From assembly GCF_003072125.1 (NCBI RefSeq), contig NZ_QCYH01000001.1, positions 701,909 to 765,908 of the forward strand: 64,000 nt of DNA. Reading direction: 5' to 3'. Of this stretch, positions 53,626 through 62,600 are shown one piece after another. The translations under genes and the position numbers were made by a program. The DNA comes from Pelagivirga sediminicola (GTDB lineage: Bacteria > Pseudomonadota > Alphaproteobacteria > Rhodobacterales > Rhodobacteraceae). Under the pieces are notes generated by a model. The model searched no databases. It worked only from the letters and a program-made list of their open reading frames with translations, and had not been told where the DNA came from. The number at the start of each line of letters is the position of its first letter. Position 1 is the stretch's first letter.

Positions 53626-54576
53626 CTAGACGTTCAGCTTGCTCACTTTTTTCGAGATTTTCCCGTTTTTCCGCTCAAGGGCGATGATCTCTCCAAATTC
53701 GATATTGAGCCATTCGTCGCCGTCTTCGGTCAGGGGCTCGGACGCGAAAATTGCGGACGTGGCCTCGCCTTCCGGGCAGACATCGACCTTGTATGAATTC
53801 GCATGGTCCTGAAAATTCTTGCCCGTCAAAAGGTATAACGGCTCCAGAAGCATGGAGAGCGCCATGTCGTCCTTGCCGGGCGCGGATGGCCTCAGCTTTT
53901 TCCAGTCGCCCGCGGGGTCAGTCTCCCCCTCGTGCCCGCAACCATAATTGACGCCAATGATCCGGTTCGGCGCGACCAGGGCGATCTTCAGTTTGGTCAG
54001 CGCAAACAGATCGAGCGCCTTCATGGCTTGAAGTATGACTTCCAGCAGTCTTTCGAACCCTTTCCGAACCTCCTCGTCGCTGTCGCTCTCAAGCAGTGAC
54101 AGGAGCAGAACGTAAAGGAATTCCGTATCGGTGGTGCCGCGCATCTGCTTGAGATACCGGTCCTCGCAATACGGAAGCAATTCCCGTTGCAGTAGCCGCC
54201 AATTCGGCAAGGCACCGTTCTGGGCAATGATCCAGGGCGTGCCGTCAAAAGAGAAAGGATGACAATTTTCATCCGCCTGGACAACGCCCGCATCATAGCC
54301 AGATGCCCTTACATGCGCCAGCAGGGTGCTGCCCTGAAGGCTCGGGATGACACCTTTGGCATTATCGTCATAAAAAGCGGCCTTGGGTCTATGATAGAGC
54401 AATGGATCCTCCGGTTTCAGAAGGTGTTCGCTCCACATTCCAAATCCCCAGCCCGCCAGCTGAAGGTGCGGATGAAGCTCGGGGTCCAGGCTCTGATTGA
54501 TCAGGCTGTTCTCCGGCTCCAAGAGCAGGCTCTCAAGCGGTATTTCCGGCCCGATATAGGCAAATACGCGGCACAT
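53626..54576 (-). CDS. Class II glutamine amidotransferase (GATase_4 type)
   Basis: A 316-residue N-terminal-nucleophile amidotransferase with catalytic Cys2 (MCRVFAYIGPEIPLESLLL), the HVRASGYDAGVVQADENCHPF and NGALPNWRLL (Asn/Gly oxyanion) motifs, and TDTEFLYVLLLSLL. Relatives include EgtC-like amidohydrolases, but no ergothioneine genes are present. The substrate is unknown. Confidence 0.88.
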   Translation of the reverse strand: MCRVFAYIGPEIPLESLLLEPENSLINQSLDPELHPHLQLAGWGFGMWSEHLLKPEDPLLYHRPKAAFYDDNAKGVIPSLQGSTLLAHVRASGYDAGVVQADENCHPFSFDGTPWIIAQNGALPNWRLLQRELLPYCEDRYLKQMRGTTDTEFLYVLLLSLLESDSDEEVRKGFERLLEVILQAMKALDLFALTKLKIALVAPNRIIGVNYGCGHEGETDPAGDWKKLRPSAPGKDDMALSMLLEPLYLLTGKNFQDHANSYKVDVCPEGEATSAIFASEPLTEDGDEWLNIEFGEIIALERKNGKISKKVSKLNV

Positions 54577-54928
54577 GATTTTCCTAACTTCTCAATTGAA
54601 CGTAAGCCGGACAGGATCGCTGCGCAGTGGGCCCGGACCATGCAAAGTCGCTTTCTGCGCAGGGCCGACCTTGCCGCCTGGCGCCGCGATGCGCAAGCTG
54701 GGCTCGGAAATGCCCCGCGGATACACCGCAGCGTTTCCATGAGCCAATGATCTGTCAACATCGGGTAATCGATGTCGAGAGCGTGACGGGTGCCGATTGC
54801 GAAACAGCCCGGAACGCCCACAAGAAACAGGGTTCCAAGACGTTCAGCCGATGGCTGTCGCCGCAACCCATGATCTGGATTTCAGCGTAAACGCAGCGCG
54901 CCCCGCTCAAGGGCGCGCCATCGCCATG
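54577..54928. other. Intergenic region upstream of the amidotransferase
   Basis: 352 bases with no credible gene. A GC stem-loop, GCGCGCCC (54896-54903) with GGGCGCGC (54911-54918), lies just beyond the SDR stop. It may terminate the minus-strand SDR transcript, though no U-run follows. The remaining part presumably includes the amidotransferase promoter. Confidence 0.5.
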
Positions 54929-55633
54929 TCAGACGGAACGGGTCAGTCCCCCGTCGATCCGCAGGTTCTGGCCGGTCATGTAACCGCCACCCTCGGACGC
55001 GAGCCATGAGATCAGCGAGGACACCTCGTCTGCCTTCCCATAGCGCCCCATCGGGATGCGCGCACGGCGGTCTTCGGTTTCAGGCAGGCTGTCGATGAAG
55101 CCCGGAAGGACATTGTTCACGCGGATATTATCGGGGGCGTACTTGTCCGCATAAAGCTTGGTGAACGCGGCAAGGCCTGCGCGGAACACGCCCGAGGTCG
55201 GGAACAGCGGATCGGGCTCGAAGGCCGCGAAGGTCGAGATGTTGATGATCACGCCGCCACCCTGCGCCTGCATCAGCGGCGTCACCAGCCGCGTCGGCCG
55301 AACGACGTTCAGCAGATAGACTTCCATGCCAAGGTGCCAGTCATCATCCGAGATATCCAGCACCGGGCCCTTGGGGCCGTGTCCCGCCGAGTTGACCAAA
55401 ACATCGACACGGCCCCACCGCTCAGTGGCTCCGTCCACCAATGCGGCGATGTCGTCGGTCGAGCGATTGGACCCGGTCACACCAAAGCCGCCCAACTCCT
55501 CGCCAAGCGCCTCACCCTTGCCGGACGACGACAATATCCCGACGCGAAAGCCGTCTGCGGCCAGTTTGCGGGCTGCATCGGCGCCCATGCCGCTGCCACC
55601 AGCAGTTATGAGCGCTACTTTTTCTACTGACAT
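54929..55633 (-). CDS. SDR-family protein with altered catalytic triad
   Basis: A 234-residue short-chain dehydrogenase/reductase-like protein. The cofactor motif TAGGSGMGAD, NSAG and the C-terminal GQNLRIDGGLTRSV are normal. The usual active site is not: by alignment with FabG-like enzymes, catalytic Ser, Tyr and Lys correspond to Thr, Ser and Arg (in NISTFAAFE and TSGVFRAGLAAF). ATG at 55633 has GGAGAG at good spacing. It is divergent from a LysR regulator. Confidence 0.9.
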   Translation of the reverse strand: MSVEKVALITAGGSGMGADAARKLAADGFRVGILSSSGKGEALGEELGGFGVTGSNRSTDDIAALVDGATERWGRVDVLVNSAGHGPKGPVLDISDDDWHLGMEVYLLNVVRPTRLVTPLMQAQGGGVIINISTFAAFEPDPLFPTSGVFRAGLAAFTKLYADKYAPDNIRVNNVLPGFIDSLPETEDRRARIPMGRYGKADEVSSLISWLASEGGGYMTGQNLRIDGGLTRSV

Positions 55634-55732
55634 TGAACTCTCCATCATTGCTTCTCTCCCCAGTCTAAGGAAATGTGGCGATCATTGCGCGCAAGAATTG
55701 ATGTCGTCTGACAGTAGGAATACTATCACCAC

Positions 55733-56602
55733 ATGACGCAAATCCCGCCCCTCAATTCCTTACGCGCTTTCGACGCCGCAGGCCGTCATCTGAACTTTCG
55801 CGCTGCGGCTGAGGAAATGGGCGTGACGCAAGGCGCGGTTGCGCAGCAAGTGCGGCAGCTCGAAGCACATTTGGGGATTCCCCTGTTCGAGCGGTTGCCC
55901 AAGGGATTGGCGTTCACGTCAGTCGGGCGCGGCTATCATGCCCGTGTCGTCACGGCGTTCGAGGAGTTGCGCGCGGCCACCGCGACATTGCGCCCCGAAC
56001 CGGGCAGGGTTTTGGTTAGCGTCACGCCGACCTTCGCGGCCAAGTGGCTCATCCCGAACCTGCCGGATTTTTCGGCGACACATCCGCAGATCGACCTGCA
56101 AATCCTCGCCACTGAAAAGGTTTCGAGCTTTCATGGCGACGGGATCGATGTGGCCATCCGCCAAGGCAAGCCGCCCTTCGGCGCTGCGCTGGATGCGACT
56201 CGTCTGTTCGGGCAAGAGATCATCGCCGTGGCGGCCCCCTCGCTTGTCGCACCGCACAGCTTGCCACTTTCACTGGAAACCCTGTCACATCTGCCGAAGT
56301 TGCACGATGCGCACGATCTGTGGCCCGCGTTTCTCAGGGAATTGAAAGTGGATGATCACGGCGGCCATGGGCTCAGATTGAGCCAGACCGCCCTTACCAT
56401 GGACGCCGCACTCTCGGGTCAGGGCGTAGCCCTTGTCAGCAGATTTCTCGCGCAAAGGGACATTGCGGCAGGTCATCTGATTCAGGTCATTCCCCAAACG
56501 ATTACGGGCGACCAACACTTTTACATGCTTACCCAGCGGGAGGCGAAACGCGGTGCCGCGAAACATGCGGTTGTTCAATGGTTTGCAGCGAAGGCAGAAT
56601 AG
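55733..56602 (+). CDS. LysR-family transcriptional regulator
   Basis: A 289-residue regulator with an N-terminal winged helix (LNSLRAFDAAGRHLNFRAAAEEMGVTQGAVAQQVRQLEAHLGIPLFERLPKG) and a type 2 periplasmic-fold effector domain (about 90-289, containing VSVTPTFAAKWLIPNLPDF and DVAIRQGKPPFG). Similar to GcvA-type regulators. It faces the SDR gene across 99 bases and probably regulates it. Confidence 0.93.
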   Translation: MTQIPPLNSLRAFDAAGRHLNFRAAAEEMGVTQGAVAQQVRQLEAHLGIPLFERLPKGLAFTSVGRGYHARVVTAFEELRAATATLRPEPGRVLVSVTPTFAAKWLIPNLPDFSATHPQIDLQILATEKVSSFHGDGIDVAIRQGKPPFGAALDATRLFGQEIIAVAAPSLVAPHSLPLSLETLSHLPKLHDAHDLWPAFLRELKVDDHGGHGLRLSQTALTMDAALSGQGVALVSRFLAQRDIAAGHLIQVIPQTITGDQHFYMLTQREAKRGAAKHAVVQWFAAKAE

Positions 56603-56753
56603 GCACAGCTGGAGAAACGGCCCAAAGCTGCCTTCCGCGACCAAGCTGAGCGCTGCAGCGCAGCTTTCCCGAAACGGATGTTGATCGCCAGCGCAGCATT
56701 TTGGTTGATCGAACGAGCGGATCGCGGACAAAGCGAGGGTTCGCTACGCGTGC
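56603..56753. other. Noncoding gap after the LysR gene
   Basis: About 150 bases without a gene. GCGCTGCAGCGC near 56650 is a 12-base palindrome. Nothing else is recognised. Confidence 0.5.
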
Positions 56754-57016
56754 TCATGCAGTTTGTCCCTCCAGAATGATCCGCTCAGTGAGGCCGACGT
56801 TTTCGTCTTGTCTGACTGCGGCTTTCTCGCGGAGCGTCTGTCGATCTGCGGCCACTGCCCGTTCGGCCATCCGGCGCAGCACGTGCGCGCATCCGCGGCG
56901 CGCAGCGCGTTGTAGAGCGAGCGTTCCAGAGCGGTCGGTCGAGCGTCGTCCAGAGAGGCCATCGTGTAGGCGTGGCCGGTGACCAGGGCGCGCGCCGAGC
57001 AGCCAATACCTCTCAT
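56754..57016 (-). pseudogene. Degenerate short ORF split by a GC-dinucleotide indel
   Basis: Frame 1 from the ATG at 57016 reads MRGIGCSARALVTGHAYTMA through SLYNALRAADA near 56890. A different frame then continues HVLRRMAERAVAADRQT through LTERIILEGQTA to a TGA at 56756-56754. The two join if one GC is removed from the GCGCGC run near 56888, giving an 86-residue helical protein. I do not recognise the family. This may be a decayed gene or an assembly error. Confidence 0.4.
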
Positions 57017-57042
57017 TCGCGATTTTCTACAAGGGAGCGTGT

Positions 57043-58125
57043 TCAAAATTTCGCAGCCGACAGCGTTTCACGCGTCTGCTCGACAGAATCCTCGATCAGC
57101 TTGAGGTCTGATTCAGTGATCGGGTCAGGCGATACGTTGAGACGCGCGGCCAAATCGGCGTCGAAGCGGATCGTCGCGGCCATCGGGAAATGATCCGATC
57201 CGATATAGGCGAGCCGCTCGATCGACACGATCGCCGCATCCTCGGTCACGTAAAGCTGGTCGATCGGAAATCTCATATAGATCTTCTCGGCATCGAAGCT
57301 GGCAAAAAGCCCTCGTCCGATCCGAGGATCGAGATACTGCCCGGCATGCTTGAACGTCCTTGACGTGTCCGACCACGCCACATCGTTGAAGTCACCCGTC
57401 ACCACAATCGGGACACCGGATTTGCGCGCGAACCGTGCGGCATAATAGATCTGCGCATCGCGCTTCTCGGTGTCCTGCCCCGGCACCGGCGGGCGCGGAT
57501 GGAGGCCGACAAAACGGAACGTTGTCCCGTTCGGTGCCGTCAGCTCGGCGAAGACCGACGGCGTTTCGTCGGTGGTCAGACGGACGAATTCGGCCTTCTG
57601 CGCCGGAAGGCGCGTCGCAAAGAGCATCCCGTAATGATCGTCCTTCGGCTGGCGAATGATCGTGGAGTAGCCAGCCAATGCGGGTTCGACAGCGTCGATC
57701 CAGGCCTGATCGGTCTCCATCAGCAGCAGGATATCCGGGTCGAACTTTTCGATCTCTCCGAGCAGCAGGTCGTGGCGCTCGTTTTCCATCAGCACGTTGG
57801 AGGACAGCATCCTGACCGCGTCCGGGCCGTCACTCGCCAGCTTCAATTCGACCGGCGCGAAAACGGTATAGGGATAGATCCGCCACAGCTGATAACCGCA
57901 GGCCACCACCATCAGCACCGGCACCACGACGCGCGTCACGCCGGGCACGAACAGCGCTGCAATCAGAACCGCCCCGCCGACGACGGCGATCTGCGGCCGC
58001 GGAAAGTCCATCGCCCTGATCCACCAGACGTTCGTGTTCGCCATCGGCAAGAAGGTGACGACGACGACGACGCAGGCAACAAGCCAGCAGGCGCCGACGA
58101 CTGCCCAAAAGAGAATGTCTTCCAT
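57043..58125 (-). CDS. Membrane-anchored endonuclease/exonuclease/phosphatase (EEP) family protein
   Basis: A 360-residue protein with three N-terminal membrane helices (about 5-28, 46-62, 64-80) and an extracytoplasmic EEP domain. Visible motifs are NVLMENERHDLL, LLLMETDQAW (metal Glu), FVGLHPRPPVP (His), VVTGDFNDVAWS and the C-terminal IGSDHFPMAATI (Asp-His pair). The substrate could be a nucleic acid, phospholipid or phosphate ester. A YetF-like remnant lies immediately upstream on the same strand (17 bases). Confidence 0.9.
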   Translation of the reverse strand: MEDILFWAVVGACWLVACVVVVVTFLPMANTNVWWIRAMDFPRPQIAVVGGAVLIAALFVPGVTRVVVPVLMVVACGYQLWRIYPYTVFAPVELKLASDGPDAVRMLSSNVLMENERHDLLLGEIEKFDPDILLLMETDQAWIDAVEPALAGYSTIIRQPKDDHYGMLFATRLPAQKAEFVRLTTDETPSVFAELTAPNGTTFRFVGLHPRPPVPGQDTEKRDAQIYYAARFARKSGVPIVVTGDFNDVAWSDTSRTFKHAGQYLDPRIGRGLFASFDAEKIYMRFPIDQLYVTEDAAIVSIERLAYIGSDHFPMAATIRFDADLAARLNVSPDPITESDLKLIEDSVEQTRETLSAAKF

Positions 58126-58142
58126 GATTGCCTTCGGTCCTT

Positions 58143-58440
58143 TTATCGCCGCGCTGCATTCGGCGGGTGCCTACCCCCGCTGCCTTCGAGACCCTGCGCA
58201 TGGGTCATGGTGTCCATCTCGGCCTCCGGCTGGTCCGCTACCGCGCTGAGTGAGCCGTCTGTCTTCAGAGCCACGGCCGCCACCTCGCTGCGACAGGCAA
58301 GTCCCGAGCCGCGGATGACTGCCAGAACTTCCTTGGTAACACGCTGCCTTCGCATCGACGATTCCAAAAAATGCGCCGCGATGGAAGAGCAGCGTCGGAT
58401 TGGTCTTGATGAGGTGCTGGAAACGCGCGGAGCGGACCGA
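58143..58440 (-). pseudogene. YetF/DUF421 C-terminal remnant with a frameshift
   Basis: On the minus strand one frame reads SVRSARFQHLIKTNPTLLFHRGAF (58440-58369). The next frame continues ESSMRRQRVTKEVLAVIRGSGL, then EVAAVALKTDGSLSAVADQ to a stop at 58143. Both parts match the C-terminal domain of DUF421/YetF proteins (SxRxxxLIxxxPxLL ... RVTxEEVLAAxRxxGxxxLDEVxxAVLExDGxxSV). The frame changes at a run of six T (plus-strand A at 58366-58371); five would restore it. The membrane N-terminus is absent upstream, so the gene is truncated as well. Confidence 0.65.
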
Positions 58441-58763
58441 CAGGAACGTCACCCTTCGGCCAGAGAGCATCCGGGACGGTGACATCATTGCTGTCGACCG
58501 GCCGGAAAGAGGCGTCTTGGACGGGCGGTTCTGGCGGTGCAATCCGGCCGGTCAGCAGAAAACTCCCGACGTTCGGTTCGGACCCGCCCGTTTCTCAGGA
58601 ATTCCAGATCAGGATTTCGCCAAAAGGTTGCAACGCCCAATGTTTATAGCGTTCGAGGCCCGTTTTGTGATACGCTTTGGGTGATACCACAGCTTGTTTC
58701 TGCATTCCCTGGCGCGCGCGCCAGCATTTTATCAAAGACAAATTCGGCCAAGTCAGGACAGTG
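58441..58763. other. Intergenic region between YetF remnant and M15 gene
   Basis: 323 bases with no credible gene on either strand. No membrane-spanning continuation of the YetF remnant is visible. The M15 promoter must lie in the AT-richer end (about 58640-58740). Confidence 0.5.
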
Positions 58764-59612
58764 ATGCCGTCTGTTACAAAAACTCTCGGGGCCGCTGCCC
58801 TGATCGTTTCACTGGCCCTTCCGGCCAGGCCTGCGGCACCTCAAAATTGCGATCCGCGTGATTTCATGAACGAGCCGTTGTCTGCGGCGTCCAGTCATCC
58901 CGTATGGGTCCAGGCGATCGCGCTCGCCTTCCCGCAGCTGCAGATCCTCGGGTCACGCGAGTTCCGGATCGCCTATGACGGCGAGATCATCGCAGCGGAT
59001 CCGCCCAGCGCCCGCGCGATGCCCGAATTGATTGCGGCGCCGACGGTGGGTGACCAGTTCGCCATCGCTTATACCCTGTCGCGCACGCTCGATCTGCGTG
59101 CCACCCCGTATCACGATCCCGGCCGCGCCCGGCACGACGGGTTTCTGAAACTTCTCTACGGCGCAGAACCGGGCGTGGTGGAGCAAAACCTCGAAACCGT
59201 GGCCGCCGGACCTGCGCTATACCGCGCGACCCGGCGGCACGGGGTCGCCTGTCAACTCGCCGCCGCCCTTGCGGAGATCGATCTGAACGATGACCGGATC
59301 GCGCCGCTCTTTGCCGAGGTCGGCGGCAGCTACAACTGGAGGCGCATCGCCGGCACGGACCGGCTGAGCGCGCATTCCTATGGCATCGCCATCGACGTGA
59401 ACGCGTCGATTGGCGGCTACTGGCGCTGGACCGGCGCGACCGAGGGCAAGGTAGGCGCCTATCGCAACAGGGTGCCGTGGGAACTGGTCGAGACGATGGA
59501 GCGCCGCGGTTTCATCTGGGGCGGCAAGTGGCATCACTTCGACGGTATGCACTTCGAATATCGGCCAGACTTGATTCTCTACAGCAGATTGACGAAAGGA
59601 GCCGAGCAATGA
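58764..59612 (+). CDS. M15 family D-alanyl-D-alanine carboxypeptidase-like protein
   Basis: A 282-residue exported zinc peptidase of the VanY/M15 type, which trims peptidoglycan peptides. A signal peptide (about 1-22) precedes the catalytic domain. The zinc ligands are in SAHSYGIAIDVN (His and Asp) and the WHHFDGMHFEYRP motif (His), all intact. The ATG at 58764 is chosen because the signal peptide begins there; the longer ORF starts 29 codons earlier with a Cys-rich, non-signal sequence. It is coupled to the giant gene by ATGA. Confidence 0.88.
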   Translation: MPSVTKTLGAAALIVSLALPARPAAPQNCDPRDFMNEPLSAASSHPVWVQAIALAFPQLQILGSREFRIAYDGEIIAADPPSARAMPELIAAPTVGDQFAIAYTLSRTLDLRATPYHDPGRARHDGFLKLLYGAEPGVVEQNLETVAAGPALYRATRRHGVACQLAAALAEIDLNDDRIAPLFAEVGGSYNWRRIAGTDRLSAHSYGIAIDVNASIGGYWRWTGATEGKVGAYRNRVPWELVETMERRGFIWGGKWHHFDGMHFEYRPDLILYSRLTKGAEQ

Positions 59613-62600
59613 CCGCTCGCGAATGGATGGCCGCGCTTGCGGTGGCTCTGGCGACAGTCGCGTCGTCGGCGCATTCTCAATCCCTGATTGAAACCTATCT
59701 CGCCGATATCGGCGAGATCGACCGCCGCAATTCGTCGGGTGCGCAGCTTTCCGACCCGGCTGCGATCCTGACCCAGGATCGCGCGAACGTGCATCGGTTC
59801 GGGTATCGGCAGGCCGGGGACACATCCGACGGCATATTTCAAAGCCGCGAGATGCGCGCGCGGATGCCTTCCCTTCTGGCGCGCGGCAGCATGTCGCCAG
59901 CCGCACAGGCGGCACTCCGGTCGGGTGCCGCCGCCCGGTTGGAGGTACAGATCTGGGGGCAAGGCACTACGCCGGCATACCTGACCGTTGACCTTGCGGC
60001 GGCTGGGCAGGCCGCCGTCGCCGATCCGGTATTGAGCCCGGCGGAACTGTCCCGATCCGCCCGCAGCATCCAGTCGGCTTTGAACGCGCGAGGGTTCGAT
60101 GCGGGGCCGGTGGATGGGCAACCGGGCCAGCGTACGCGATCGGCCATCGCCGCCTTTCAGCGCGGCATCGGCGCGGCACCGACCGGCGTACTTACACGGT
60201 CCGAACTGGCGATGCTGACGGCCGGAGCGCCCTCTGCGGGGCCGAGCTTCGATTGCCGTCGCGCCGGGACACCGACCGAAATCGCGATCTGCGCGAACCC
60301 CTCGCTCGCCGCGCTCGACAGCGCTTTGGCCGCGGCATGGAACGCAGGTGGCCGCCGGGCCGACCAGGCGGCCTGGCTTCGAAGCCGGGATGCCTGCGGG
60401 GCCGATGTGGCGTGTCTTGAACACAGCATGCGCTCGCGCGTCTTTGCTCTCGGCGGCTCTCCCGGACAGTCGCAGGCCTCCGGTCAAGTTGCGCCGGGTC
60501 AGTCAACAGCGACCGGGCTTGGCGCTCTTGCATCTGCTCCCGCAGCGGTGGCAACTGCTCCGCTCTCTTCGGGGCCGCGTGCGCATTTCGACCAGGGCAC
60601 CCTTATCGATGCACCGGACGGCCTCGCGCGCAGGCTCGCGCTACTGGAGATCAAGCGTGATCCTTCTGCGCTCGACGACACGAGCGTCCTGGATGCCATC
60701 CGGCGGCTTCAGAACGCCGAGACGGATCCGGCCGATCGCACCTTCAACGCGATGAACGCAATCGAGAAAGAGGATTCCCGCGCTGCCCTGCGTGCCGCCC
60801 TGCTGCAGGAAGCCGAGACCGTGCGTCCTGTCACGCCCGAGGATCCGCTTGCAGTGACACTCTACAGTCATTCGCGGCCGCGCGAATTTGTCGAAGGCAC
60901 GGGCCTCGAGCTTGTCGGCGGTGCCCCTCAAATGGTTCTCAACGCGCGCCCCTATCCGATCGGCTCAATCGTTGTCACATTGCCGGACGAGATCTCGGGC
61001 CCGCTGCAGATAAGCCGGTCCGAGGCGGCCGCCTTCATCGACCGCGTATCCGAAGAGCACTCGAACGGTCGGCAGCCGCGAGCCGTGATCTGGGGGCAGA
61101 TCACCCGCATCGGCCAGGACGACAGCGTCGAGAGCTTTGCGCGGCAAGTGAATCAGCGCGGAGCGCCCGCCACGTTTGAGCCGCTGCGCGCGGAGTTGCA
61201 TTTTGTGGCAATGGACAGCAGCCGCCGATCGATCCTGCCGCTTGAGCCCGGCAGCGAACCGGTGCATCGCTGGCCGCTGGGTGGCGCGGAGGCCCCGAGC
61301 GGCAGGCAGAGCGCGCTTGCCCTGGCGCAGTCGCTCGGTCTGCCGACCGTGGACGGGGCGCTGGACGTTCCGCTGCCTGCGCAACAACGCAACGCGCCCG
61401 GCTGGGGGCAGTTCACGGCTTTCGCTTGGCTTGGGCAGCATCCCGATGCGCCGCGCGAAGGCAACGCCTTCGTCGGCGTGGCCCGGGGATTGTTGTCGGA
61501 AGCGGATCATCGCAGTTTCTTCGGGCAGCCGCGCTACCCGAGTACGGACATCGTCCGGAGCGTGACGACCGCGGGCTACGGCTCCGACCCGTTTCAGGAC
61601 GAATTCGCCCGGCGCGATGCCAAGCGGGTCTTCTTCGAGCGGTATTACGATTCCATTCTCACGAATGCGCCAAGCTGGCCGGTCCAGGTCCGGCACAGTG
61701 TCGTGCTGAGGCTCGGCACCTACAATTTCGACACCGAGAGCTTTCCGCTCCAGCAAATGCAGGGCAACCTGTCGAACGGGCAGTTCCGTGTCGTCGATCT
61801 GCCTGCCGACGCCCGCAACCAGGGCCTCGCCTCGGCGGAGCGGTTCGGCAACCTGCCCGCGGAAATCCAGGTGCCGCCCGATCAGGCGCGGGTGCTTCGC
61901 CAGATGGCGCAGGACGGTCTGGTGCAACTGGTCTGGTGGGCCGATTTCGACTATTCCGTGGATACCTCCGCCATCGAGCAGGCCTTCGGCAGCTCCCGGA
62001 ACAACACGATGCGGACCGGGCAAGGAACGTTGCAGCGCATCGGCATCTATGCGGGTGCGGCGCTTGACGTAGAGGTGCTGTCCTTCCAGGTCGAGGATCT
62101 TCTCATCCCCTCTCCCGAGACGCCCACCGAACCGGCCGAGCCTGTCGCATCCGATTTCGCGCGCGAGGTCGCGGAGGCCGAGACGTCCGACGGGGTCGCG
62201 ATCGCCGGCCATGTCGCCCGGCTGCTTGGCGCAGGCGGGTTCGAGACCGTCGCGAAACTCATGCCCGAGGTGAAGCAGGCCAACGAATTCGACGCGCCCG
62301 GCGCCATGCAGGCCGCGACTGCGCAACTGCGCGCGGGCGCCGAGACGTCGCTTGTGATCCGCAGCGGCATTGCGCTCGGAACCTACGACCTCGAGAACGG
62401 AACCTTCGGCTTTCGCGCGGACGGGCTGAACCTTCGAACAAGACAGGGTGATCTGCAGGTGACGATCAGCCTCGTCGGCCCTGATGCCTTTGCCCCGCTT
62501 GAAATGGATCAGGCGACGGCGCGCTACATCGTCGACCAGCGATCGCGCAACATCATGCTGCTTGCCGAACTGACGCCCGAGACTGCCGAACGCACACATG

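Noticed and set aside
54501..54866. 121-residue minus-strand ORF over the amidotransferase start
   Set aside because: No recognisable motif, and the overlapping real gene starts with the required Cys2.
56575..56757. 60-residue minus-strand ORF with an ATGA link to the degenerate ORF
   Set aside because: Overlaps the LysR 3' end, low-complexity Ser/Arg composition, no motif.
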